Positions 45,257 to 53,637 of a stretch of 64,000 nt of DNA are shown in pieces. How positions within the stretch are numbered: the stretch's first letter is position 1; each line of letters begins with the position of its first letter. Both the position numbers and the translations under genes were made by a program. Where the stretch lies: the NCBI GenBank assembly GCA_021272165.1, contig JAJSLK010000045.1, positions 78,476-142,475 of the forward strand, in the 5' to 3' direction. Origin of the DNA: Methylacidiphilales bacterium (GTDB taxonomy: Bacteria; Verrucomicrobiota; Verrucomicrobiia; Methylacidiphilales; UBA1321). The notes beneath the pieces are model-generated. The model made no database searches. It saw nothing but the letters and a program-made list of their open reading frames with translations, and was not told the DNA's origin.

Positions 45257-45283
45257 GAGATCCTTCGACAAGCTCGGGATAAC
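45257..45283. repeat. Small dyad repeat, copy 2
   Basis: GATCCTTCGACAAGCTCGGG; same family as 28275-28301. Confidence 0.6.
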
Positions 45284-45289
45284 TGAAAA

Positions 45290-47917
45290 TTACCCGATCT
45301 GGGCGCGGAGAACTTTGTAATCGATCTTGCCGGTCCCGAGGAGCGGGAGCTGGTCGAGAGGGCGGACTTCGTCGAGGCGCATGATGCCGCGGAAACCGGC
45401 TTTGGTCAGGAGCGCATTGGCGTCGGCCAGCGTGATGTCAGCGGTGGTGAAGAGGACGATGCGGCGGCCGTCAGGCGTCTCGATGCCCTCGACCGCGACC
45501 TGCGGGCCGTTTTCGCCGGGTGGATAGGCGGCGGCAAAGGGCTCCTCCAGTGCGGGGAGCGAGATCATTTCGCCACCGGCCTTGAGGAAGCGCTTGAGGC
45601 GGCCCGCAAAATGGATGAAGCCCTCGGCATCGAGGCTGGCGAGATCGCCGGTGATGTACCAGCGCTTGCCTCCGTGCTCGTGAAATGGGCTGGGCCCGTC
45701 GTAATCGAGGTAGCCGGGAAAAATCGTAGGGCCATGAACGAGAAGCAGGCCACGCTGGTCCGCGGGCAATGGTTGCATCGATTCGGGATCGACGACGAGG
45801 ACTTCGACGCCGTCAAGCGGTTCGCCAATGGTACCGGGACGCAGTTTGCCGGGGCGGCTGACGGAAACGACGGGCGAGCATTCGGTGATGCCGTAGCCTT
45901 CGCTGAGAATGGCGTGGGGCGTCATTTCCTTCGCCCGAGCGAAGAGCGGATCGGGACATTTCTCGGCGCCGGTGATGACGAAACGAAGTGAGGCCAGATC
46001 GGCGGGCCTGGCGGCGTTGAGGATATAGCTGAAAAAAGTCGGGGTACTGAAAAGGAGCGTCGGTTTATAGGCGGCGATCTTCCGCGCGAGGCCCGCGGCA
46101 TCGGTCGGGTCGGCATGATGGACGACAGGGACGCCTCCCACCAGAGGCAGAACCAGGTTCGCACTGAGGCCGAAACTGTGAAAGGGAGGCAGGAATCCCA
46201 GCAAGATGTCGTTGCGCTTGAAACCGCAGGCCGAGGCGCCGGCGCGGACGTCGTGCAGGATATTACCATGGGTAAGCGGAACGGCCTTGGGTGCTTTTTC
46301 AGAGCCAGAGGTGAAAAGGACGACGGCGGTGTCGGAAGGCGCGGGCTTCGGGATGCAGCGGAGAAGGCGTCCGGGAAAAAGTCGGATGCCGAGCAGCGTG
46401 GCCAGCGCCTCGACCTTGCCAATGTCCTGACGGAGGTCTTCGAGGAAGATATAGTCGACGCCGGAGATTTTAATCCCGAGTCGGTCGATGAATTTTCGTG
46501 ACGTGACAACGCGTTGCAGGCGCATGACCTTCGCGGCGTGATCGAGGTTGGCGGGGCCGGTGGTCCAATTGAGAAGGACGGGGAGCTTGCGGGCCCAGTG
46601 GAGCGCCATGAAGGCGGTGTCGACGGCGACCGAGGCGGGGAGCATGAGCCCGACGGCGTCGCCCGGAACCCGGGCGAACCGCTTGGCCATGAGCGAGGCG
46701 CCGGTCAGCATGCGCTCATAGGTGACGGCGCCGGAGAGATCATCCGCCGCCGCGGCCTCGCCCCGATGCGGGATGGCCTGACAGACAAAAGCTTCAAGGA
46801 TGGAGTCGCCGGAAACGGAGAAGGGCGCGGAGGATTCGGCGCGGGGCTCGGTCCACTTTGCGGGCACAACGACGGGCTTCGCGTTATCGGCTTCCATGAT
46901 GCCCTGGGCCAGCATCCACAATTCCCCGACGGTGGCGGCGACCTGGTCGCTGCGAAAGCCGAAGCGCTGCTCGATGGCCATGGCGAGGTCCATGCGGCTG
47001 AGGCTGTCGAGGCCGAGGGCTTCGAGCCGCGTGGCGGAATTTTTTTCGGCATCGGCGAGCGGGCGCTTGAGCTGTTCCTCGAGCATGGCGAGGACGGCCT
47101 GGCGGGTCACAGGCGTGATTTTCTCGAGGGGAACCTCGCGGACGAGATTAATTTTCGGAAAATCAAATGTGCGCGGGCCGAAGGCGAAATGATAGGGGAC
47201 GTAAGTGGCCTCGGTGCTGAGGCCACGGTTGAACCAGTCCTCGAGCCAGGGATTGAAGACCTCGCGGCTGAGGCCGGGAATGGATGGGGGATCGACGACC
47301 TCGACGGTCATGCGGATGCGGCGGCGCGGCGTGAAAAAGACGAGGTTGGCGAGAAGAATGCCGATGGCGCGGATGAAATTCTCGCCGAGATCGGGTTCTT
47401 TGCCGGTGGGCGCACAGGTCGACATGCCGCCCCAGACGCCAACGGTGCGGACAAGAACGACGGTAGTGTTCGGACGGCGACTGAGGATGTCGGGCACGGC
47501 GCGAGTGAAACCGATTTGTTCGAGACCGTTGCGCTCGATGCGGCCGGAGGCGTAGATGAGAAAATTGCCGCCGCGGTCGATTTCATGCACAACCGTGTCG
47601 ATGAGAGGCTCGATTTGCTCGCGGGCGCTCTGGCTGTGCTGGACCATGTCGGGGACTTCGACGGCATCGATAAAACGCATGAGCGGATTGAGAAAAACGG
47701 GCTGGTACATGAAGCTGACTACGAGTGGACGCAATGGGATCTCGCCGCCGAGTTGGGTCATGACCAGGACGGGGTCGATGTAGCCGGGATGGTTGGGCAG
47801 GACGAGGACCGGCCCGCGGATTTTGCGGAGCCGATCGAGGCCGTCGATCTCGACGCGGTAACGGAGCCAGACGAGCGAACGGCCAATGTAGCGCAGGAAG
47901 AGTTGGGCGAGGGTCAT
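45290..47917 (-). CDS. aas: Acyltransferase / ACP / acyl-ACP synthetase fusion (Aas-like)
   Basis: An 875-residue (ATG 47917) protein of three parts. The N-terminus is a PlsC-type acyltransferase (PNHPGYIDPV, HX4D-like motif NHPGYID). Near residue 310-320 a phosphopantetheine-type ACP segment occurs (LEALGLDSLSRMD). The C-terminal half is an AMP-forming ligase with the P-loop LFTSGSEKAPKAVPLTHGNI and GYGITECSP. The ATG at 47941 adds only eight residues. Such fusions recycle lysophospholipids by acylating them with free fatty acids. The embedded ACP is an unusual feature compared with E. coli Aas. Confidence 0.82.
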   Translation of the reverse strand: MTLAQLFLRYIGRSLVWLRYRVEIDGLDRLRKIRGPVLVLPNHPGYIDPVLVMTQLGGEIPLRPLVVSFMYQPVFLNPLMRFIDAVEVPDMVQHSQSAREQIEPLIDTVVHEIDRGGNFLIYASGRIERNGLEQIGFTRAVPDILSRRPNTTVVLVRTVGVWGGMSTCAPTGKEPDLGENFIRAIGILLANLVFFTPRRRIRMTVEVVDPPSIPGLSREVFNPWLEDWFNRGLSTEATYVPYHFAFGPRTFDFPKINLVREVPLEKITPVTRQAVLAMLEEQLKRPLADAEKNSATRLEALGLDSLSRMDLAMAIEQRFGFRSDQVAATVGELWMLAQGIMEADNAKPVVVPAKWTEPRAESSAPFSVSGDSILEAFVCQAIPHRGEAAAADDLSGAVTYERMLTGASLMAKRFARVPGDAVGLMLPASVAVDTAFMALHWARKLPVLLNWTTGPANLDHAAKVMRLQRVVTSRKFIDRLGIKISGVDYIFLEDLRQDIGKVEALATLLGIRLFPGRLLRCIPKPAPSDTAVVLFTSGSEKAPKAVPLTHGNILHDVRAGASACGFKRNDILLGFLPPFHSFGLSANLVLPLVGGVPVVHHADPTDAAGLARKIAAYKPTLLFSTPTFFSYILNAARPADLASLRFVITGAEKCPDPLFARAKEMTPHAILSEGYGITECSPVVSVSRPGKLRPGTIGEPLDGVEVLVVDPESMQPLPADQRGLLLVHGPTIFPGYLDYDGPSPFHEHGGKRWYITGDLASLDAEGFIHFAGRLKRFLKAGGEMISLPALEEPFAAAYPPGENGPQVAVEGIETPDGRRIVLFTTADITLADANALLTKAGFRGIMRLDEVRPLDQLPLLGTGKIDYKVLRAQIG

Positions 47918-47989
47918 GCGGGGAGACGTGCTCCTTGCCAAACTAATCGCCAGAACCTAAAGCTCAATGTAGAATCGGAAAATTGTCTT

Positions 47990-49048
47990 ATGAGCAAGAC
48001 TTACGCATGCATCATGGCGGGCGGGAGCGGCGAGCGTTTTTGGCCGTTGAGCCGGATTGCCCGCCCCAAGCATCTGGTGCCGCTGCTGACCGAGCGCACG
48101 ATGCTGGAGGAGACGGTGCGGCGTGTCGAGCAGGCTCTGCCGAGCGGCCAAATTTTCGTCCTGACCAACAGCGCGCAGATCGAAGCATGCCGGGTGGTCC
48201 TGCCGCACCTGAAGCCGGAGCAGTTCGTGGCGGAACCGGCCAAGCGCGACACAGCCCCAGCCTGCGCGTTGGGCACGGCGCTGGTGCGGAGCATCGACCC
48301 GGAGGCGGTGGTGGTTTTTCTTCCGGCGGACGCGCTGATCAAGGACGCGACGACCTTCGCGGCGCAATTGCAGGAGGCATCGAAGCTGGCGGCGAAGCAT
48401 GAGACCATCGTGACGTTCGGGATCAGGCCGAATCACGCCTCGACCCGGTTCGGCTACCTGCAATCAGGCGAAGCGCTGCCGGAGAGCACCGGGAACTGTC
48501 CTTTCTTCAACGTGGACCGATTCGTGGAAAAGCCGGACGCGAAGCACGCGGAGATTTATCTGCAAAGCGGAAAGTTTTTCTGGAACGCGGGGATTTTCCT
48601 CTGGAAAACAGGGACATTCCTGCATGAAGCGCAGCGGTCGCAACCGGAATTGGCGCAGTTTATCAACCATTTTCCGAAGAAGGATTGGCACGATTATCTG
48701 GCCAGGGAATTCCCCACGCTGCCAAAAATTTCGGTCGACTATGCGATCATGGAGAAGGCCGAAAAAGTAACGATGGCGGAAGCGCGGTTCGACTGGGACG
48801 ACGTGGGAAGCTGGACGGCCCTCCCGGCGCATCTCGAGAAGGACGCCAACGGCAACATGCTACAGGGCGCGGTGGCAGTGCACGATGCGCACGGAAACAT
48901 CGCGATCTCGAAGAAGCGGCTGATCGCGTTATGCGGCGTGCGCGATCTGATCGTGGTGGAGACGGAGGACGCGATTTTGGTCTGTCATCGCGATGCGGCC
49001 GAGCAGGTGAAGCATTTGCAGCCGAACCTGCCCGACCACGCGCGCTGA
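47990..49048 (+). CDS. manC: Mannose-1-phosphate guanylyltransferase
   Basis: A 352-residue nucleotidyltransferase making GDP-mannose for glycan synthesis. The N-terminal AGGSGERFWPLSR and KHLVPLL are typical, as are the FVEKPDA and WNAGIFLWK segments. It has no phosphomannose isomerase domain. A much longer in-frame reading upstream is an artefact of the antisense aas gene; the ATG at 47990 starts at the conserved N-terminus. Confidence 0.88.
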   Translation: MSKTYACIMAGGSGERFWPLSRIARPKHLVPLLTERTMLEETVRRVEQALPSGQIFVLTNSAQIEACRVVLPHLKPEQFVAEPAKRDTAPACALGTALVRSIDPEAVVVFLPADALIKDATTFAAQLQEASKLAAKHETIVTFGIRPNHASTRFGYLQSGEALPESTGNCPFFNVDRFVEKPDAKHAEIYLQSGKFFWNAGIFLWKTGTFLHEAQRSQPELAQFINHFPKKDWHDYLAREFPTLPKISVDYAIMEKAEKVTMAEARFDWDDVGSWTALPAHLEKDANGNMLQGAVAVHDAHGNIAISKKRLIALCGVRDLIVVETEDAILVCHRDAAEQVKHLQPNLPDHAR

Positions 49049-49054
49049 GCGAAA

Positions 49055-51067
49055 TCAGAACGAAATCTTGAGACCGCCGTAACCGGCCGCGCCCAAGGCC
49101 GGGTAACCGAGGACGGGTTGATAATGCTCATCGGTCAGATTCTCACCACGGATCCAAAGACTGAGATAGCGGTTGATTTTCCAAGTGGCACTGGCGCGAA
49201 GGACAAAATAGTCCGGCGCGCGGACGGTCGTCATGACAGCCGGATCGGGATCGTAGTCCATTCGATCGGCCACCCAGGAACCGCCCATGCTTAAAGTGAG
49301 CGGTTCAAGGGGCGTCCAGACCGCCGTGAAGTTCAGGCTGTTGCGCGGACGATGCGCCAGCCGGGTGTGCAGGGAGTCGTCCATGGCATCGAGGTAGGTG
49401 TAATTCAGATCGAGCGCGAGTTGGTCGAAGGGCTGAGCCTTGAGGTCAAGTTCCACACCGTCGGTGGTGGCGTGGCCGACATTGAACGGCTTATCGGAGA
49501 AATCCATCGGGTTAAATATGAATTCAATATAGTTGGTGATGTCGTTGTGAAAATAAGTGGCGCTCGGCGTGAGTTTCCCCTTGAGCAGAGGCTGCGCGAC
49601 TCCGGCTTCCCAACCGAGGCTCGTTTCAGGCTTCAGGTTCGGATTGTTATAGGGAACATAATAGAGGTCCTGTTGCGAGGGAGGTGTGTAGGTGGAGGAT
49701 CCGGAGGCATGTACGACAGTCTGGGTCCAGGGCACGCGATAGGAGACGGCCTGACGCCAGGAGACCGCACCGTTATAGTCGCTGTATTGGTCGTCGCGGA
49801 TCGAGCTGAGGACATTCAGCCCCGTCACCGGCTCCCACTGGCTGGCCACGTAGCCGCCAATATTAAAAAGGCTGTTTTCCAGGGTGGTCATGTTCATCAC
49901 CGGCGGAAAATCGTAGTCATTGACGTAGGTGTATTGATTGACGCTGATGTTGTCGGACTGAATGCCGGCGGTAATCTGCCAGTTGCGCGCGATCTGAAAA
50001 TTGTTTTGCCAATCGACCGAGTCAGTATCGATCTGGAGAAGCGTGCTCAGGGGCAGGATGGAAAAACCGTCCGGACTGGAATAGAGATCATTCGCGCGCT
50101 GACGCTGTTCGTCATGATTGTAAAAGAGCTTCGTCGTGTAGAAATCGGTCACCTTGGCCGTAACCTCAGGGGAGATGAACCAATCCTCGGTTTGCTGGTG
50201 GGCGGAGGGATCGGGAGTGTAAATGGTGTTGGGATTACCGGCGTCAGCGAGCGAATAACCGGAGTGGACATCGACGTACACATCCGATGAGACCTGATAG
50301 CCGAAATTGCCCCGATAAACCGTATTGCGGTAATCCTCGTTGGGACGATCCATGTCGGAGTCTTCATTGGAGCCACTGACAGCATAATCAAAATTGCCCA
50401 CCGCGCCGCGGCTCTGGGCGGTTTCGCGGAAGGTGTCGTAAGAACCGCCTTCAAATGAAACCGAGCTGACGGGCCGATCCAGGCCGCGGCCGGACAACGT
50501 GACCAAATTGATGACGCCACCCGTCGTGTTGCCACCGAGAAGATCGGTGGGCGTGCGGACGACCTCGATTTGATCAACATTATCGAGCGTAAGGTTGGCG
50601 AAGTCGTAAGCGCCGTCGAGGCCGGGCGCCTGGCGGCGGCCGTCGATGGTAAAGAGCGTCATGTCGCTGGACGTGCCGCGGGAGAAAACGGAGGTGATTT
50701 GGCCCGGGACACCGGTGGGGACCACCGCAAGACCGGGCACGCTCATTAATGCCTGAGCCACGCTGATGTACTGGTTCTTTTCGATATCGTCATGAGTGAT
50801 AACGGTACTGGAAGTGGCGGTGGTATCGGGAGATTGCGCATGGCGGGTCGCCGCTGTGACATAGACGACCGGAATTTGGTCGGCAGGCGGAGCGGCGGGT
50901 GTCGAGGCCTTCGCTGTGCTTTTGGTTTCGGTCTTCGCCTTGGTTTTAGTCTTGGCGGGCGGAGTGGTGGTAGAACCGGTGGCGGCCCAAGCTGGGACGG
51001 CGAGTGAGATGAGGATGATGACAAGAAGGGAGTGGCTGAACCAGTCCCGACGGCTGTTGCTCTGCAT
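49055..51067 (-). CDS. TonB-dependent outer-membrane receptor, B12-regulated (BtuB-like)
   Basis: A 670-residue receptor. The signal peptide (residues about 10-30, ending PAWA) is followed by a Lys/Thr/Ala-rich linker of about 45 residues, a plug domain (VTAATRHAQSPDTTATSSTV, then QIEVVRTPTDLLGGNTTGGVINLVT) and a 22-strand barrel ending in GGLKISF. The ATG at 51067 has a Shine-Dalgarno and begins the signal peptide. Its leader holds a cobalamin riboswitch, so it most likely imports B12 or a cobinamide. TonB itself and a btuCD transporter are not adjacent. Confidence 0.88.
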   Translation of the reverse strand: MQSNSRRDWFSHSLLVIILISLAVPAWAATGSTTTPPAKTKTKAKTETKSTAKASTPAAPPADQIPVVYVTAATRHAQSPDTTATSSTVITHDDIEKNQYISVAQALMSVPGLAVVPTGVPGQITSVFSRGTSSDMTLFTIDGRRQAPGLDGAYDFANLTLDNVDQIEVVRTPTDLLGGNTTGGVINLVTLSGRGLDRPVSSVSFEGGSYDTFRETAQSRGAVGNFDYAVSGSNEDSDMDRPNEDYRNTVYRGNFGYQVSSDVYVDVHSGYSLADAGNPNTIYTPDPSAHQQTEDWFISPEVTAKVTDFYTTKLFYNHDEQRQRANDLYSSPDGFSILPLSTLLQIDTDSVDWQNNFQIARNWQITAGIQSDNISVNQYTYVNDYDFPPVMNMTTLENSLFNIGGYVASQWEPVTGLNVLSSIRDDQYSDYNGAVSWRQAVSYRVPWTQTVVHASGSSTYTPPSQQDLYYVPYNNPNLKPETSLGWEAGVAQPLLKGKLTPSATYFHNDITNYIEFIFNPMDFSDKPFNVGHATTDGVELDLKAQPFDQLALDLNYTYLDAMDDSLHTRLAHRPRNSLNFTAVWTPLEPLTLSMGGSWVADRMDYDPDPAVMTTVRAPDYFVLRASATWKINRYLSLWIRGENLTDEHYQPVLGYPALGAAGYGGLKISF

Positions 51068-51135
51068 AGTGACCTGCTTTCTTTGGGTGCGGCACGCCAG
51101 GGCCGCGTTTTCTCGAAGCGGAGGAACGCAGGCAT

Positions 51136-51172
51136 AAAAAAGCCTCCGCTCTTCCACGAGGGAGACGAAGGC
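51136..51172 (-). terminator. Terminator downstream of the cobalamin riboswitch
   Basis: On the minus strand GCCTTCG pairs with CGGAGGC across a loop, followed by six T. It lies between the riboswitch and the receptor start, so it is the likely attenuator. Confidence 0.7.
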
Positions 51173-51267
51173 AGGACGGTCCGAAACAGGCACCGAAGAG
51201 ACTCCACTCCCATCCTGTCTTTGGCGAGACAGTCGCCCGGACCACACGGCCCGGGACTTGATGAGCG

Positions 51268-51470
51268 CAAGCAAGCAGGTCTTCTGACTTCGGGGTCGTC
51301 CTACTCGTTCCGCCTTTCCGCGCTTTCGCGCAGTGGCTTCATGGAACTTTCGTCGCCCGTTACAGCGGCGCTACCGTACAGGATTCTCACCTGTTTCCCT
51401 ATTCTCCCCCGGCTTGATGCCGGAGGCACTCTCTTGCGGGTGGCCATGCCAAGGCATGGCGGCTTTCAAA
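51268..51470 (-). promoter_or_regulatory. Cobalamin (AdoCbl) riboswitch
   Basis: On the minus strand the conserved blocks are present in order: AGGGAAACAGGTGAGAATCCTG, then CGCTGTAACGGG and GAAGTCAGAAGACCTGC at the 3-prime end, with the variable stems between. It lies in the leader of the TonB receptor at 49055-51067, and B12 binding would stop expression. Boundaries are approximate. Confidence 0.9.
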
Positions 51471-51645
51471 GAACTGAGCGGACGAATAGAACCCTGCGGC
51501 GGCGGCGTCAAGCGCCAATCCAGTTGACGGTCCATTTCGACCTTCCTAACCTTTGAACAACTGCCAGACGCAAAGGGCTGGCGATTATCCCATTTTGCCG
51601 ACGGACTCCGGGCCGTCCAAACACCTCACACGAAGGGATACGATC

Positions 51646-52158
51646 ATGCAGCATATCAACGGCCTTGTCGCCTGTTCAGGCTTAATGGGCTTCTCCAAGC
51701 ACACCGCCAAACAATCGGACGAAGAAGTCTTTCGCTGGCTTTCCCATTATTATGAATTAATCGGCGATATGGTTTCAGAAGCGAATGGAAAAGTGATCAA
51801 ATTCATGGGAGATGCCGCTTTGATTTTCTTTCCGGAACACTCCGCCGATGCTGGAGTACAGGCCATGCTGCAACTTATCCGGAAAGGAGACCGGTTCCTG
51901 ACTGAAGGGGGAATGCCGTGCCGTCATCATGTCAGGATTCATTTCGGTCCGGTGTGCGCAGGTCCGCTCGGGACGCGCGCGGAAAAATACCTCGATATTC
52001 TGGGCTCAACCGTAAATGCACTTTTCCTGCTCAAGGGAACCGGATGCGTCCTCACGCCGGAGGCGTTCCGAAAATTAAATCCGGAAACAAGAAAGCTTTT
52101 TAAAAAGCATACGCCGCCCGTGAGCTATATTCCCCTTGAGCAAACACATCGGGACTAA
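51646..52158 (+). CDS. Degenerate class III nucleotide cyclase domain protein
   Basis: A 170-residue protein starting at ATG 51646 after AAGGGA. It resembles the adenylate/guanylate cyclase catalytic domain (LSHYYELIGDMVSEANGKVIKFMGDAALIFFP is the second half with the conserved GDA). The first metal-binding Asp, in place of the usual ADIxGF, is missing: the site reads CSGLMGFS. So it is probably not an active cyclase and may act as a sensor or regulator. It is 12 bp before the ABC-2 permease gene. Confidence 0.7.
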   Translation: MQHINGLVACSGLMGFSKHTAKQSDEEVFRWLSHYYELIGDMVSEANGKVIKFMGDAALIFFPEHSADAGVQAMLQLIRKGDRFLTEGGMPCRHHVRIHFGPVCAGPLGTRAEKYLDILGSTVNALFLLKGTGCVLTPEAFRKLNPETRKLFKKHTPPVSYIPLEQTHRD

Positions 52159-52170
52159 AACCAAACTATC

Positions 52171-52983
52171 ATGTTCGCGACGCCGCTTCGCTTGCAGCTC
52201 CAGGTCTTCAGCCTGGGCGTGCAGACCAACCTGATCTACCGCTGGAATTTCCTGCTGCGGGTGATGGTGAGCTTCGTCCCGCTGCTCGGGGCGGTCTTTC
52301 TCTGGAACGCGGCGTTCGCGGGCCATCCCTCGTTCGCCGGGTACACGTTCAAGAGCATGGTGGCCTATTTCATCACCCTGATCCTGGTCGACACGCTGAC
52401 GGTGCCGAACGAGGACGATTTCCAGATTGCCGAGGACATCCGCGAGGGACGGATCAATACGCTCCTGCTCAAACCGATCGAATACCGCCTCTACCGGTTC
52501 CATCTTTACGCCGCGGCGCGGATCGTCCACGCCGCATTCGCCGTCGTACCGCTGGCCATCGCCATGATCTGGCTGCGTACCTACTTCGACGGCCTGCCGT
52601 GGCTGGAGAATATCCCCTTCGCGCTGCTGGCGACGGTGGGTTCGGCGCTGATCCAGTTCTATTTCTGCTTCACGCTGGCGATGATCGCGTTCTGGATCCT
52701 CGATATCGGCAGCGTGACCTTCATCATTTACTCCGTGGAGTTCCTGCTGGGCGGCCACATCTTTCCGGTCGATGCCTTTCCGATGTGGCTGCAAATCGTC
52801 TGCCTGCACCTGCCCTTCGCCTATCAGTACTTTTTTCCGGCGGCGATTTTGATCGGGCATATATCAAATTCGCAACTGGTGACCGGCTTTCTCTGGCAAT
52901 GGGCCTGGGTCGGATTTTTTTACATACTGAGCGGGATTCTGTGGAAGCGGGGATTGCACCAATACACGGCGGTGGGAGGGTAG
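52171..52983 (+). CDS. ABC-2 family permease
   Basis: A 270-residue protein with six predicted membrane helices and the ABC2_membrane_6 pattern (VAYFITLILVDTLTVPNEDDFQIAEDIREGRINTLLLKP). It is likely one half of an exporter; the ATPase gene is not adjacent. The substrate is unknown. Confidence 0.82.
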   Translation: MFATPLRLQLQVFSLGVQTNLIYRWNFLLRVMVSFVPLLGAVFLWNAAFAGHPSFAGYTFKSMVAYFITLILVDTLTVPNEDDFQIAEDIREGRINTLLLKPIEYRLYRFHLYAAARIVHAAFAVVPLAIAMIWLRTYFDGLPWLENIPFALLATVGSALIQFYFCFTLAMIAFWILDIGSVTFIIYSVEFLLGGHIFPVDAFPMWLQIVCLHLPFAYQYFFPAAILIGHISNSQLVTGFLWQWAWVGFFYILSGILWKRGLHQYTAVGG

Positions 52984-53078
52984 AGAAAGTCTGAATAAGC
53001 GGGTGAATAAGTTGAGTATAGCCTTAAAAAAAGTGATTTTCGTCTGGGAAAAATGACGAGGATGCATTCTTCTTGGAT

Positions 53079-53207
53079 ATGGATGAAATCCTGCGTTACA
53101 CCGATTTGGCCCATGCGATTCAACTTGCCCGGGCCAATGGTATGACGGATCGCGATATTGTCCGGGCGTTGACAGGCTCGATGTCGTATGAGGAGCAAGG
53201 AAAGTAG
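53079..53207 (+). CDS. Putative 42-residue protein
   Basis: A short ORF, MDEILRYTDLAHAIQLARANG onward, ending with an EEQGK tail. It is helical and acidic-basic mixed, which makes it look protein-like. There is no Shine-Dalgarno and no family match, so it may be spurious. Confidence 0.3.
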   Translation: MDEILRYTDLAHAIQLARANGMTDRDIVRALTGSMSYEEQGK

Positions 53208-53271
53208 CTCAGAGGGCAGCACCTTTACTCGAAATCTCGATCAAGGCATTTTTGGAGCTGCGAAAAAACGA

Positions 53272-53457
53272 TTAGGCGGATTCAACTTTTTCCACAAATC
53301 GTTCGCTGTAGCCCTGCTTCAGAAGCTCCGACTTACGGAGCGGTTTGCCATTTTTCGCCGCCTTGGTCTTAATGGCTTTTAAAAGCTGCGATGTCGCCTG
53401 GTCGAGAAGCTCGGCTTCGCTCTTGGCTTTGGTTCCTTTGATGGCCGACACAGTCAC
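53272..53457 (-). CDS. Small basic protein of unknown function
   Basis: A 61-residue Lys/Ala-rich protein (ELLDQATSQLLKAIKTKAAKNGKPLRKSELLKQGYSERFVEK). The composition and helical pattern look like a real small protein. It faces away from dnaB. No function is recognised. Confidence 0.45.
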   Translation of the reverse strand: MTVSAIKGTKAKSEAELLDQATSQLLKAIKTKAAKNGKPLRKSELLKQGYSERFVEKVESA

Positions 53458-53637
53458 AACCTAAGCTCTTCGACACAAATATGCAATCCTTGCGGACAAG
53501 GGAATAACTTCTGCCGATCAGGCTACCCACCTCTCTGCTTACGGTGGATAACTGCCCAATAACAAAAAATAACTCTCGGCTTTTCATGGCCGACTTGTTG
53601 CTCAACCATAACTGTCTCTTTCACGCTTTTTCCCGTC

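Noticed and set aside
46514..47989. Long plus-strand frame running into the mannose-1-phosphate guanylyltransferase gene
   Set aside because: It is the antisense shadow of the aas-like gene in a GC-rich genome and merges by chance with the true ORF; the conserved N-terminus starts at 47990.
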